From the NCBI RefSeq assembly GCF_001718315.1, contig NZ_CP013362.1:1612001-1676000 (forward strand): 64,000 nucleotides of DNA. Reading direction: 5' to 3'. The notes beneath the pieces were generated by a model. The model was not told the DNA's origin. It saw only the letters and a program-made list of their open reading frames with translations, and made no database searches. This document shows positions 54,290-62,319 of the stretch, in pieces. The stretch's first letter is position 1. Each line of letters begins with the position of its first letter. Position numbers and translations under genes: made by a program. Source of the DNA: Burkholderia diffusa (GTDB taxonomy: Bacteria; Pseudomonadota; Gammaproteobacteria; Burkholderiales; Burkholderiaceae).

Positions 54290-54937
54290 TCAAGCGGGCA
54301 ATTTTTGCGCGCGCACGCGCAGCGCGGCAGACGTGCGCACTGCGTCGAAGCCGGCGTTGAGCATCGCTTCCGCGTCGTTCCACAGATTGCCGCGCAACCG
54401 GTTGGTCCAGATCATCGACGCGAACACGCCTTCGAGCAGCGACACGAGATAGACGGCCGCGAGATGCACGTCGAGGTCGGCGGCGAGTTCGCCCGCCGCG
54501 ATCGCGCGGCGCAGCAGCGCCTTGGTGATGCGCAGCATCTGCAGCTCGAGCAGCATGCGGCGCCGCTGCAGCGCGCCGTTCTCCTCGCTTTGTTCGCACT
54601 TCGTATAGAGAATCACGAGCACGCGCTGCATTGCGCCCGGCTCGCCGCATTGCTGCAGGTAGTGCGACGCCGCGCGGCGCAGCGTGGCGAACGCGGGCAG
54701 TCCGTCGACCGCGTCGAAACCTTCCGAGGTGCGCGCGAACGCGCGATCGCACATGGCAAGACACACTTCCATCTTGTTGCGGTAGTGGCCGTATACGGCG
54801 CCCCGCGACATGCCGGCGGCCTCGGCGAGGTCCGCCATCGCGGTTTGCGCGACGCCTTTTTCGAGCAGGACGAGCTCGGCGGCGTCGAGGATCCGGTGCT
54901 TGATGGCGAGCGATTCTTCCCGGGTCTTGCGGGCCAT
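54290..54937 (-). CDS. amrR: TetR family repressor of the efflux operon (AmrR-like)
   Basis: 215 aa. N-terminal HTH: RILDAAELVLLEKGVAQTAMADLAEAAGMSRGAVYGHYRNK (AcrR/TtgR-like). The C-terminal ligand pocket domain (LLRRAIAAGELAADLDVHLAAVYLVSLLEGVF) is of the AcrR_C type. It is divergent from the RND operon, with a 20-bp palindrome in between, the standard arrangement for local repressors released by pump substrates. Confidence 0.85.
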   Translation of the reverse strand: MARKTREESLAIKHRILDAAELVLLEKGVAQTAMADLAEAAGMSRGAVYGHYRNKMEVCLAMCDRAFARTSEGFDAVDGLPAFATLRRAASHYLQQCGEPGAMQRVLVILYTKCEQSEENGALQRRRMLLELQMLRITKALLRRAIAAGELAADLDVHLAAVYLVSLLEGVFASMIWTNRLRGNLWNDAEAMLNAGFDAVRTSAALRVRAQKLPA

Positions 54938-55010
54938 GTGGTGAATTTCCTTACAGTTCGCTGTCGTTTAATTGAGACAGTATGGCGGCCGGATTTAAAC
55001 CGCCTGTATT

Positions 55011-55034
55011 TAATCAGTCGTGACTGATTATAAT
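55011..55034 (+). promoter_or_regulatory. Palindromic operator and -10 of the efflux operon
   Basis: TAATCAGTC-GT-GACTGATTA is a perfect 20-bp palindrome (55011-55030) and overlaps a consensus TATAAT at 55029-55034; a weak -35 (TGTATT) lies at 55005. The TetR protein bound here would block the promoter. The same site can also act on the divergent regulator gene. Confidence 0.85.
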
Positions 55035-55087
55035 CGGCCACCCTGAGCCGCCGCATTGTATCGGCGGCGAACGATCCGAGGTCATAC

Positions 55088-56275
55088 ATGAATAACAAAC
55101 GCTCCCTGGGGCGCCGCCTTCGGCTGGCGCCGTTCGCGCTCGCGGCCATGCTGCTCGTGAGCGGATGCGGAAAGGGCGAACAAGACAAGGCGCCGGAGGC
55201 CGTTCAGCACGCGACGGTCGTGACGGTGCGTCCGACGGCCGTGCCGATGACCGTCGAATTGCCCGGCCGGCTCGACGCATATCGGCAAGCGGAAGTGCGC
55301 GCGCGGGTTGCGGGCATCGTCACCGCGCGGACTTACGAAGAAGGTCAGGAAGTGAAGCAGGGCGCGGTGCTGTTCCGCATCGACCCGGCACCGCTGAAGG
55401 CCGCACGCGACGCCGCACAGGGGGCGCTCGCGAAGGCGCAGGCCGCGGCACTCGCGGCGAGCGACAAGCGCCGCCGTTACGACGACCTAGTGCGCGACCG
55501 CGCGGTCAGCGAGCGCGATCACACGGAAGCCGTTGCCGACGATACGCAGGCGAAGGCCGGCGTCGCTTCGGCGAAGGCCGAACTCGCCCGGGCGCAACTG
55601 CAGCTCGACTATGCGACCGTCACCGCGCCGATTTCGGGCCGCGCACGGCGCGCGCTCGTCACCGAAGGCGCGCTCGTCGGCCAGGACCAGGCCACGCCGC
55701 TCACGACCGTCGAGCAGCTCGATCCGATCTACGTGAATTTCTCGCAGCCGGCGGCCGACGTCGATGCGTTGCGCCGCGCGGTGAAGAGCGGCCGCGCGAC
55801 GGGCATCGCGCAGCACGACGTCACGGTGACGCTGCTGCGCGCCGACGGGACGGCGTATCCGCTCAAGGGGAAGCTGCTGTTCAGCGATCTCGCGGTCGAC
55901 CCGACCACCGATACCGTCGCGATGCGCGCGCTGTTTCCGAATCCCGAGCGCGAACTGCTGCCGGGCGCGTACGTGCGGATCGCGCTCGACGCGGCCGTCG
56001 ATCAGCGTGCGATCCTCGTGCCGCGCGATGCGTTGCTGCGCACGGCCGAGCGCACGTCGGTGCGCGTGGTCGACGCGAACGGCAAGGTGAAGGACGTCGA
56101 GGTCGTCGCCGACCGGATGAGCGGACGCGACTGGCGCATCACGCGCGGCCTCGCGGGCGGCGAGCGCGTGATCGTCGACAACGCCGCGCAGTTCGCGCCG
56201 GATACGGCCGTCAAGCCCGTCGAGCAGGCAACGCCGACGAAGGCCGCGTCGCAGGCGGCCGCCCGTCAAACCTGA
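55088..56275 (+). CDS. amrA: RND efflux periplasmic adaptor (AmrA/AcrA type)
   Basis: 395 aa lipoprotein: signal peptide with lipobox LVSGC (Cys27). Then the membrane-fusion layout: beta-barrel/lipoyl ELPGRLDAYRQAEVRARVAGIVTARTYEEGQEVKQGAVLFRIDPAP, an alpha-hairpin about residues 100-165, second lipoyl half YATVTAPISGRARRALVTEGALVG, and the barrel GAYVRIALDAAVDQRAILVPRDALL. It bridges the pump and the outer-membrane channel. Name given by similarity to Burkholderia AmrAB-OprA, which exports aminoglycosides and macrolides. Confidence 0.9.
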   Translation: MNNKRSLGRRLRLAPFALAAMLLVSGCGKGEQDKAPEAVQHATVVTVRPTAVPMTVELPGRLDAYRQAEVRARVAGIVTARTYEEGQEVKQGAVLFRIDPAPLKAARDAAQGALAKAQAAALAASDKRRRYDDLVRDRAVSERDHTEAVADDTQAKAGVASAKAELARAQLQLDYATVTAPISGRARRALVTEGALVGQDQATPLTTVEQLDPIYVNFSQPAADVDALRRAVKSGRATGIAQHDVTVTLLRADGTAYPLKGKLLFSDLAVDPTTDTVAMRALFPNPERELLPGAYVRIALDAAVDQRAILVPRDALLRTAERTSVRVVDANGKVKDVEVVADRMSGRDWRITRGLAGGERVIVDNAAQFAPDTAVKPVEQATPTKAASQAAARQT

Positions 56276-56294
56276 CCGGTTCACATAGACCAAC

Positions 56295-59200
56295 ATGGCA
56301 CGTTTCTTCATCGATCGCCCCGTCTTCGCATGGGTGATCGCACTCTTCATCCTGCTCGGCGGTGCGTTCGCGATACGCGCGCTGCCCGTCGCGCAGTATC
56401 CGGACATCGCGCCACCCGTCGTCAGCATTTATGCGACGTACCCGGGCGCATCCGCGCAAGTCGTCGAGGAATCGGTGACCGCGCTGATCGAGCGCGAGAT
56501 GAACGGCGCGCCGGGACTGCTGTATACGTCAGCGACGAGCAGCGCCGGCGCGGCGTCGCTGTACCTGACGTTCAAGCAGGGCGTCAACGCTGATCTCGCG
56601 GCCGTCGAAGTGCAGAACCGGCTGAAGACGGTCGAGGCGCGGCTGCCCGAGCCGGTGCGGCGCGACGGCATCCAGGTCGAGAAGGCCGCCGACAACATCC
56701 AGCTCGTCGTGTCGCTGACGTCGGACGACGGCCGGATGACCGACGTGCAGCTCGGCGAATACGCATCGGCGAACGTCGTGCAGGCGCTGCGCCGCGTCGA
56801 CGGCGTCGGCCGCGTGCAGTTCTGGGGCGCCGAATATGCGATGCGGATCTGGCCCGACCCGGTGAAGATGGCCGGGCACGGCCTCACCGCGTCGGACATC
56901 TCGTCGGCCGTGCGTGCGCACAACGCGCGCGTGACGATCGGCGACATCGGGCGCAGCGCGGTGCCGGACACCGCGCCGATCGCCGCGACGGTGTTCGCCG
57001 ACGCGCCGCTGAAGACGCCGGCCGATTTCGGCGCGATCGCGCTGCGCACGCTGCCGGACGGCTCCGCGCTCACCCTGCGCGACGTCGCGCGCATCGAGTT
57101 CGGCGGCAACGACTACAACTATCCGTCGTACGTGAACGGCAAGGTGGCGACCGGGATGGGCATCAAGCTCGCGCCGGGCTCGAACGCGGTGGCCACCGAG
57201 AAGCGCGTGCGCGCGACGATGGACGCACTGTCCGCGTACTTCCCGCCGGGTGTGAAATACCAGATTCCGTACGAGACGTCGTCGTTCGTGCGCGTGTCGA
57301 TGAACAAGGTCGTCACGACATTGATCGAGGCCGGCGTGCTGGTGTTCCTCGTGATGTTCCTGTTCATGCAGAACCTGCGCGCGACGCTGATCCCGACGCT
57401 GGTCGTGCCGGTCGCGCTCGCGGGCACGTTCGGCGTGATGTATGCGGCCGGCTTCTCGATCAACGTGCTGACGATGTTCGGGATGGTGCTCGCGATCGGC
57501 ATTCTGGTCGACGATGCGATCGTCGTCGTCGAGAACGTCGAGCGCTTGATGGTCGAGGAGGGACTCGGGCCGTACGACGCGACCGTGAAGGCGATGACGC
57601 AGATCAGCGGCGCGATCGTCGGCATCACGGTCGTGCTGACGTCGGTGTTCGTGCCGATGGCATTCTTCGGCGGCGCGGTGGGCAACATCTACCGGCAGTT
57701 CGCGCTCGCGCTCGCGGTATCGATCGGTTTCTCGGCGTTTCTCGCGCTGTCGCTGACGCCCGCGCTGTGCGCGACGCTGCTCAAGCCTGTGGCCGGCGAC
57801 CATCACGAGAAGCGCGGCTTCTTCGGCTGGTTCAACCGCTTCGTCGCGCGTGCGACGCAGCGTTACGCGACGCGCGTCGGCGCGATGCTGAAGAAGCCGG
57901 TGCGCTGGCTCGTCGTATACGGCGCGCTGAGCGCGGCGGCCGCGCTGATGCTCACGCAACTGCCGACCGCGTTCCTGCCCGACGAGGACCAGGGCAACTT
58001 CATGGTGATGGTGATCCGGCCGCAAGGCACGCCGCTCGCGGAAACGATGCAGAGCGTGCGCGAGGTCGAGTCGTACATTCGTCGCGACGAACCGGCGGCG
58101 TACACGTTCGCGCTCGGCGGCTTCAACCTGTACGGCGAAGGACCGAACGGCGGGATGATCTTCGTCACCCTGAAGAACTGGAAGGAACGCAAGGCCGCGC
58201 GCGATCACGTGCAGGCGATCGTCGCGCGCATCAACGAGCGCTTCGCGGGTGCGGCGAACACCACGGTGTTCGCGATGAACTCGCCGGCGCTGCCCGATCT
58301 CGGCTCGACGAGCGGCTTCGACTTCCGGTTGCAGAACCGCAGCGGGCTCGACTACGCGGCGTTCAGCGCCGCGCGCGAGCAACTGCTCGCGGCGGGCGGC
58401 AAGGATCCGGCGCTCACCGACCTGATGTTCGCCGGCACGCAGGACGCACCGCAACTGAAGCTCGACATCGATCGCGCGAAGGCATCGGCGCTCGGTGTAT
58501 CGATGGAAGAGATCAACACGACGCTCGCGGTGATGTTCGGCTCCGACTACATCGGCGATTTCATGCACGGCACGCAGGTGCGCCGCGTGATCGTGCAGGC
58601 CGACGGGCTGCACCGGCTCGATCCGGACGACGTGAAGAAGCTGCGCGTGCGCAACGCGCGCGGCGAGATGGTGCCGCTTGCGGCGTTCGCGACGCTGCAC
58701 TGGACGCTGGGGCCGCCGCAGCTCACGCGCTACAACGGCTTTCCGTCGTTCACGATCAACGGCTCGGCCGCGCCGGGGCACAGCAGCGGCGAGGCGATGG
58801 CCGCGATCGAACGGCTCGCCGCGAAGCTGCCGGCCGGCATCGGCCATGCATGGTCGGGGCAGTCGTTCGAGGAGCGGCTGTCGGGCTCGCAGGCGCCGAT
58901 GCTGTTCGCGTTGTCGGTGCTCGTCGTGTTCCTCGCGCTCGCGGCGCTGTACGAGAGCTGGTCGATCCCGTTCGCGGTGATGCTGGTCGTGCCGCTCGGC
59001 GTGATCGGCGCGGTGCTCGGCGTCACGCTGCGCGCGATGCCGAACGACATCTATTTCAAGGTGGGGCTGATCGCGACGATCGGGTTGTCCGCGAAGAACG
59101 CGATCCTGATCGTCGAAGTCGCGAAGGACCTGGTCGCGCAGCGCATGTCGCTCGTCGACGCCGCGCTGGAGGCCGCGCGCCTGCGGCTGCGGCCGATCGT

Positions 59201-59432
59201 GATGACGTCGCTCGCATTCGGCGTCGGCGTGCTGCCGCTCGCATTCGCATCGGGCGCTGCGTCCGGCGCGCAGATGGCGATCGGCACCGGCGTGCTCGGC
59301 GGCGTGATCACGGCGACGGTGCTCGCGGTGTTCCTCGTCCCGCTGTTTTTCGTGATCGTCGGCCGCCTGTTCGGCGTCGGCCCGCGCCGGCGAGGCGGCG
59401 TGCAGCCGGCCACGATGGAGGGTTCTCAATGA
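56295..59432 (+). CDS. amrB: RND multidrug efflux pump (AmrB type, HAE1 family)
   Basis: 1045 aa, usual HAE1 length. MARFFIDRPVFAWVIALFILLGGAFAI opens helix 1, with two large periplasmic loops after helices 1 and 7. Helix 4 carries the proton-relay Asp pair (GILVDDAIVVVENVERL) and helix 10 the Lys (SAKNAILIVEVAKDL). It exports drugs by proton antiport in a trimer. In B. cenocepacia the corresponding pump is called RND-3, as I recall. Confidence 0.93.
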   Translation: MARFFIDRPVFAWVIALFILLGGAFAIRALPVAQYPDIAPPVVSIYATYPGASAQVVEESVTALIEREMNGAPGLLYTSATSSAGAASLYLTFKQGVNADLAAVEVQNRLKTVEARLPEPVRRDGIQVEKAADNIQLVVSLTSDDGRMTDVQLGEYASANVVQALRRVDGVGRVQFWGAEYAMRIWPDPVKMAGHGLTASDISSAVRAHNARVTIGDIGRSAVPDTAPIAATVFADAPLKTPADFGAIALRTLPDGSALTLRDVARIEFGGNDYNYPSYVNGKVATGMGIKLAPGSNAVATEKRVRATMDALSAYFPPGVKYQIPYETSSFVRVSMNKVVTTLIEAGVLVFLVMFLFMQNLRATLIPTLVVPVALAGTFGVMYAAGFSINVLTMFGMVLAIGILVDDAIVVVENVERLMVEEGLGPYDATVKAMTQISGAIVGITVVLTSVFVPMAFFGGAVGNIYRQFALALAVSIGFSAFLALSLTPALCATLLKPVAGDHHEKRGFFGWFNRFVARATQRYATRVGAMLKKPVRWLVVYGALSAAAALMLTQLPTAFLPDEDQGNFMVMVIRPQGTPLAETMQSVREVESYIRRDEPAAYTFALGGFNLYGEGPNGGMIFVTLKNWKERKAARDHVQAIVARINERFAGAANTTVFAMNSPALPDLGSTSGFDFRLQNRSGLDYAAFSAAREQLLAAGGKDPALTDLMFAGTQDAPQLKLDIDRAKASALGVSMEEINTTLAVMFGSDYIGDFMHGTQVRRVIVQADGLHRLDPDDVKKLRVRNARGEMVPLAAFATLHWTLGPPQLTRYNGFPSFTINGSAAPGHSSGEAMAAIERLAAKLPAGIGHAWSGQSFEERLSGSQAPMLFALSVLVVFLALAALYESWSIPFAVMLVVPLGVIGAVLGVTLRAMPNDIYFKVGLIATIGLSAKNAILIVEVAKDLVAQRMSLVDAALEAARLRLRPIVMTSLAFGVGVLPLAFASGAASGAQMAIGTGVLGGVITATVLAVFLVPLFFVIVGRLFGVGPRRRGGVQPATMEGSQ

Positions 59433-60895
59433 CGTTTTACCTGAAGGCGTGCGCGCGGCCGCGGGCTCGGCTCGCGCTGACCGCCGCGCTTGCGTTCGCG
59501 CTTGCCGGGTGCTCGCTCGCCCCGCGTTACGAGCGGCCGGCGGCGCCGGTGCCGGCCAGCTACACGCCAATCGATGGCGACACGCGGCAGGCGGTCGAGG
59601 CGGCCGCGTCCGCCGATGCCGCGCTGCTCGACGACTGGCGCGCGTATTTCACCGATCCGGGGCTGCAGGCGTGGATCGACGCCGCGCTCGCGAACAACCG
59701 CGACCTGCGGATCGCGGCCGGCCGGCTCGACGAAGCGCGTGCACTGTACGGCGTGCAGCGCGCGGACCTGATGCCGTCGGTCGACGCGAATCTCGGCTAC
59801 GAGCGCACGCGCCAGTACGACCCGGTCGTGCGCGAGAGCGCCGTGAGCGGGCTGTATCGTGCGGGCGTGGGCATCAGCGCGTACGAGCTCGACCTGTTCG
59901 GCCGCGTGCGCAACCTGTCCGACGCGGCGCTCGCCGAGTATTTCGCGACGGCCGACGCGCAGCGCACGGTGCGGATCGGCGTGATCGCCGAAGTCGCCGG
60001 CGCGTACGTTTCCGAACGGTCGTTGCGCGAGCAACTGGCGCTCGCGCAGCGCACGCTCGACGCGCGCGAGCGCATCGCCGCGCTCACGCAGCGCCGCTAC
60101 GCGGCCGGCACGAGCGACGCGATCGAGTTGCGCTCGGCCGAGATGCTGGTCGCGTCCGCGCGTGCGTCGCAGGCCGCGCTGCAGCGCGAACACGCGCAGT
60201 CGGTGCGCGCGCTGCAATTGCTCGCCGGCGATTTTGCACGCACCGTGCCGGCCGACGGCGCCGCGTTCGACACGCTCGCGATCGCGCCGGTGGCGCCCGG
60301 CGCGCCGAGCGAGTTGCTCGAACGGCGGCCGGACATCCGGCAGGCCGAGTCGCGGCTCAAGGCCGCGAACGCGCAGATCGGCGCCGCGCGCGCGGCGTTC
60401 TTTCCACGCATCGCGCTGACGACCGACTATGGCTCGGTCAGCGACGCGTTCTCGAGCCTGTTCGCGGGCGGCACGAGCGTGTGGACGTTCGCGCCGCGCA
60501 TCACGCTGCCGATCTTCGCGGGCGGCCGCAATCGCGCGAATCTCGACGTCGCGAACGCACGCAAGCACATCGCGGTCGCCGAGTACGAGAAGACGGTGCA
60601 GACCGCATTCCGCGAAGTGGCCGACGCGTTCGCCGCGCGCGACTGGATCGATCGCCAGCTCGCCGCGCAGCAGGACGTCCATGCGGCCGACGGCGCGCGG
60701 CTGAAGCTCGCCGAGCGCCGCTATGCGGGCGGTGTCGCGACGTATCTCGAACTGCTCGATGCGCAGCGCAGCACGTACGAGTCGGGGCAGGAACTGATCC
60801 GGCTCAAGGAGCGCAGGCTCGCGAACGCAATTGCGCTATATCGCGCATTGGGCGGCGGTTGGGCGCCTGCATCGGCAGGGGCGGCTGCCGTGTGA
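59429..60895 (+). CDS. oprA: RND outer-membrane channel lipoprotein (OprA/OprM type)
   Basis: 488 aa from ATG 59429 within the amrB stop (ATGA). Lipobox LAGC (Cys28), then two repeats of the TolC fold, each with a long helical hairpin: LQAWIDAALANNRDLRIAAGRLDEARALYGVQRADLMPSV and PDIRQAESRLKAANAQIGAARAAFFPRI. NodT-family end AEVRYAGGVATYLELLDAQRS-like block (ERRYAGGVATYLELL). Completes the tripartite pump. Confidence 0.92.
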   Translation: MTFYLKACARPRARLALTAALAFALAGCSLAPRYERPAAPVPASYTPIDGDTRQAVEAAASADAALLDDWRAYFTDPGLQAWIDAALANNRDLRIAAGRLDEARALYGVQRADLMPSVDANLGYERTRQYDPVVRESAVSGLYRAGVGISAYELDLFGRVRNLSDAALAEYFATADAQRTVRIGVIAEVAGAYVSERSLREQLALAQRTLDARERIAALTQRRYAAGTSDAIELRSAEMLVASARASQAALQREHAQSVRALQLLAGDFARTVPADGAAFDTLAIAPVAPGAPSELLERRPDIRQAESRLKAANAQIGAARAAFFPRIALTTDYGSVSDAFSSLFAGGTSVWTFAPRITLPIFAGGRNRANLDVANARKHIAVAEYEKTVQTAFREVADAFAARDWIDRQLAAQQDVHAADGARLKLAERRYAGGVATYLELLDAQRSTYESGQELIRLKERRLANAIALYRALGGGWAPASAGAAAV

Positions 60896-61717
60896 TTCCG
60901 TGGCCGTGCCGGGTGGCGAAGGCGCATGGCGAGGCGCCGTCGCTCCCGGTCGGCATTGCTTCTGTCGCGCATCGACAGAGATCGGCGGCGCGTGGATCCG
61001 CGCTCCGTCGTCAATGTTTTTCTCCTGGCTGTCGAACTGGAGGGCCACCCTCAGCTCGACACGCATCCCGGCCCTCGATCGTGCCGGACTTCCTTCTTTT
61101 CGATTCCGTTCAGTGCGTCGAAACGCCGCGCATGCATCGTCGCGAACGTGCGCCGAATGTGGCGGCGGCGCGCGATATTTAATCCGGAATTGACGAGTCG
61201 ATTAATTCAGATATTGAGAGTAATGCGGGCGACAAAATGTCGCGGCGAAACGTTTGTGCTGATTGCGCAATCGTTTGCGCGAGAAATTCAGGCCGGCGAA
61301 AATCGGCCGTTAATTTCCTGTCAGTTGAAAATCGGCGATTGTTTTCGTTGTGGTCGGACAACGGTGGCGGTATTGGACAGAATTTTGTCTTTCCGAGGCG
61401 GTTATGTCGGAAAGCCTTGCGCAGCAAGGAAGCGCGGAGCTGTTGAAATTCCGGAAACGAAATTTCTTTAATTTTCAGTCAGTTCGATGGAATTAAAAAG
61501 GACTTCGGAATAAAGCATCCGAATTGAGAATTTCAGGGAAAGAGTGCATTGGGAAGTTCGTAAAACGAAGATTGTCATTGACGATTTAACAATGCTTTAC
61601 AGAATTCTTTCACTCATATCTCGATAATGCCGCCTCGTGACGGACGGGAGCCAACCACACGCTGCCTTTTGTATCCGCCACGTCGTCCATTCCTTTGCAA
61701 TTCACACGGAAAACGTC
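60896..61717. other. Long gap before the fimbrial operon, AT-rich right half
   Basis: 822 bases. The left part is GC-rich without a credible gene. From about 61170 the AT content rises sharply, unlike anything nearby. A possible promoter, TTGACG (61578) and CAGAAT (61600), lies 110-140 bases before the pilin gene. Two abutting hairpins are at 61389-61429. This is the likely control region of the fimbrial genes. Confidence 0.5.
61389..61429. repeat. Two abutting hairpins upstream of the fimbrial operon
   Basis: CTTTCCGA/TCGGAAAG with a 10-base loop is followed without a gap by CCTTGC-GCA-GCAAGG. No U-run follows. They could be a regulator binding site, an RNA element or a remnant of a mobile end. 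Confidence 0.5.
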
Positions 61718-62230
61718 ATGAAAAAATCTCTCCTGACCGCTGTCGCACTCGCAGCCCTGTCCACCTCGGCCTTCGCAGATGGCTCCGGCACGATCAACTT
61801 CACGGGCGAGATCGTCGCAGGCGCATGCGGCATCGATTCGGGCTCGGTCAACCAGACCGTGAACCTCGGCAAGGTGCCGACCCACACGTTCAAGCAGGCC
61901 GGCGACAAGTCCACGCCGACCAACTTCGACATCAAGCTGACCGACTGCGACACGAGCATCGCGCAGAACGCGTACTTCACGTTCACGGGCACGTCGAGCG
62001 CCGGCCAGCCCAAGCTGCTCGCCACGATCGGCTCGGCAACCAACGTCGGCATCCGCCTGCAGGCAGCGTCGGGTGAATACCTCGACAACGGCGCGGAGCA
62101 AAAGGCGCCGACCGTGCTGCAGAACGGCACGAACATCGCACGCTTCGCGGCCATGTACGAAGCGACGGCAGCCGGCGTGACGCCGGGTACCGCCGACGGC
62201 GTCGCGAACTTCACGGTTCGCTACCAGTAA
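61718..62230 (+). CDS. Type 1 fimbrial major subunit (pilin)
   Basis: 170 aa. Signal peptide MKKSLLTAVALAALSTSAFA-D. The mature Ig-like pilin has the disulfide Cys pair Cys37 (AGACGID) and Cys77 (LTDCDTS) and ends ANFTVRYQ with the penultimate-Tyr donor motif recognised by the chaperone. Polymerised at the surface by the usher encoded next. Strong leader but no clear ribosome site beyond ACGGAAAACG. Close to the pilins of Burkholderia type 1-like fimbriae. Confidence 0.92.
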   Translation: MKKSLLTAVALAALSTSAFADGSGTINFTGEIVAGACGIDSGSVNQTVNLGKVPTHTFKQAGDKSTPTNFDIKLTDCDTSIAQNAYFTFTGTSSAGQPKLLATIGSATNVGIRLQAASGEYLDNGAEQKAPTVLQNGTNIARFAAMYEATAAGVTPGTADGVANFTVRYQ

Positions 62231-62241
62231 GCGTCCGTAAC

Positions 62242-62269
62242 GGAGAAGGGGTGTCCGCACCCTTTCTCC
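62242..62269 (+). promoter_or_regulatory. Hairpin between pilin and usher genes
   Basis: GGAGAAGGGGTG/CACCCTTTCTCC (one G-T pair) around TCCG lies 11 bases after the pilin stop, with no U-run. Such stems let most transcripts stop or stabilise the pilin message, giving far more pilin than usher. Confidence 0.65.
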
Positions 62270-62319
62270 ATCCTCGTTTCCTTCCCGTTTCTTCTTCCTC
62301 GGACTTTCGGTAGCGCCGC

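Noticed and set aside
56529..59570. 1013-codon minus-strand open frame opposite the RND pump gene
   Set aside because: Antisense shadow of a well-conserved pump; composition dominated by Arg, His and Asp with no fold signature.
61170..61717. Invertible fim-switch element
   Set aside because: No pair of matching inverted repeats flanks a promoter and no recombinase gene lies in the window; only small local hairpins were seen.
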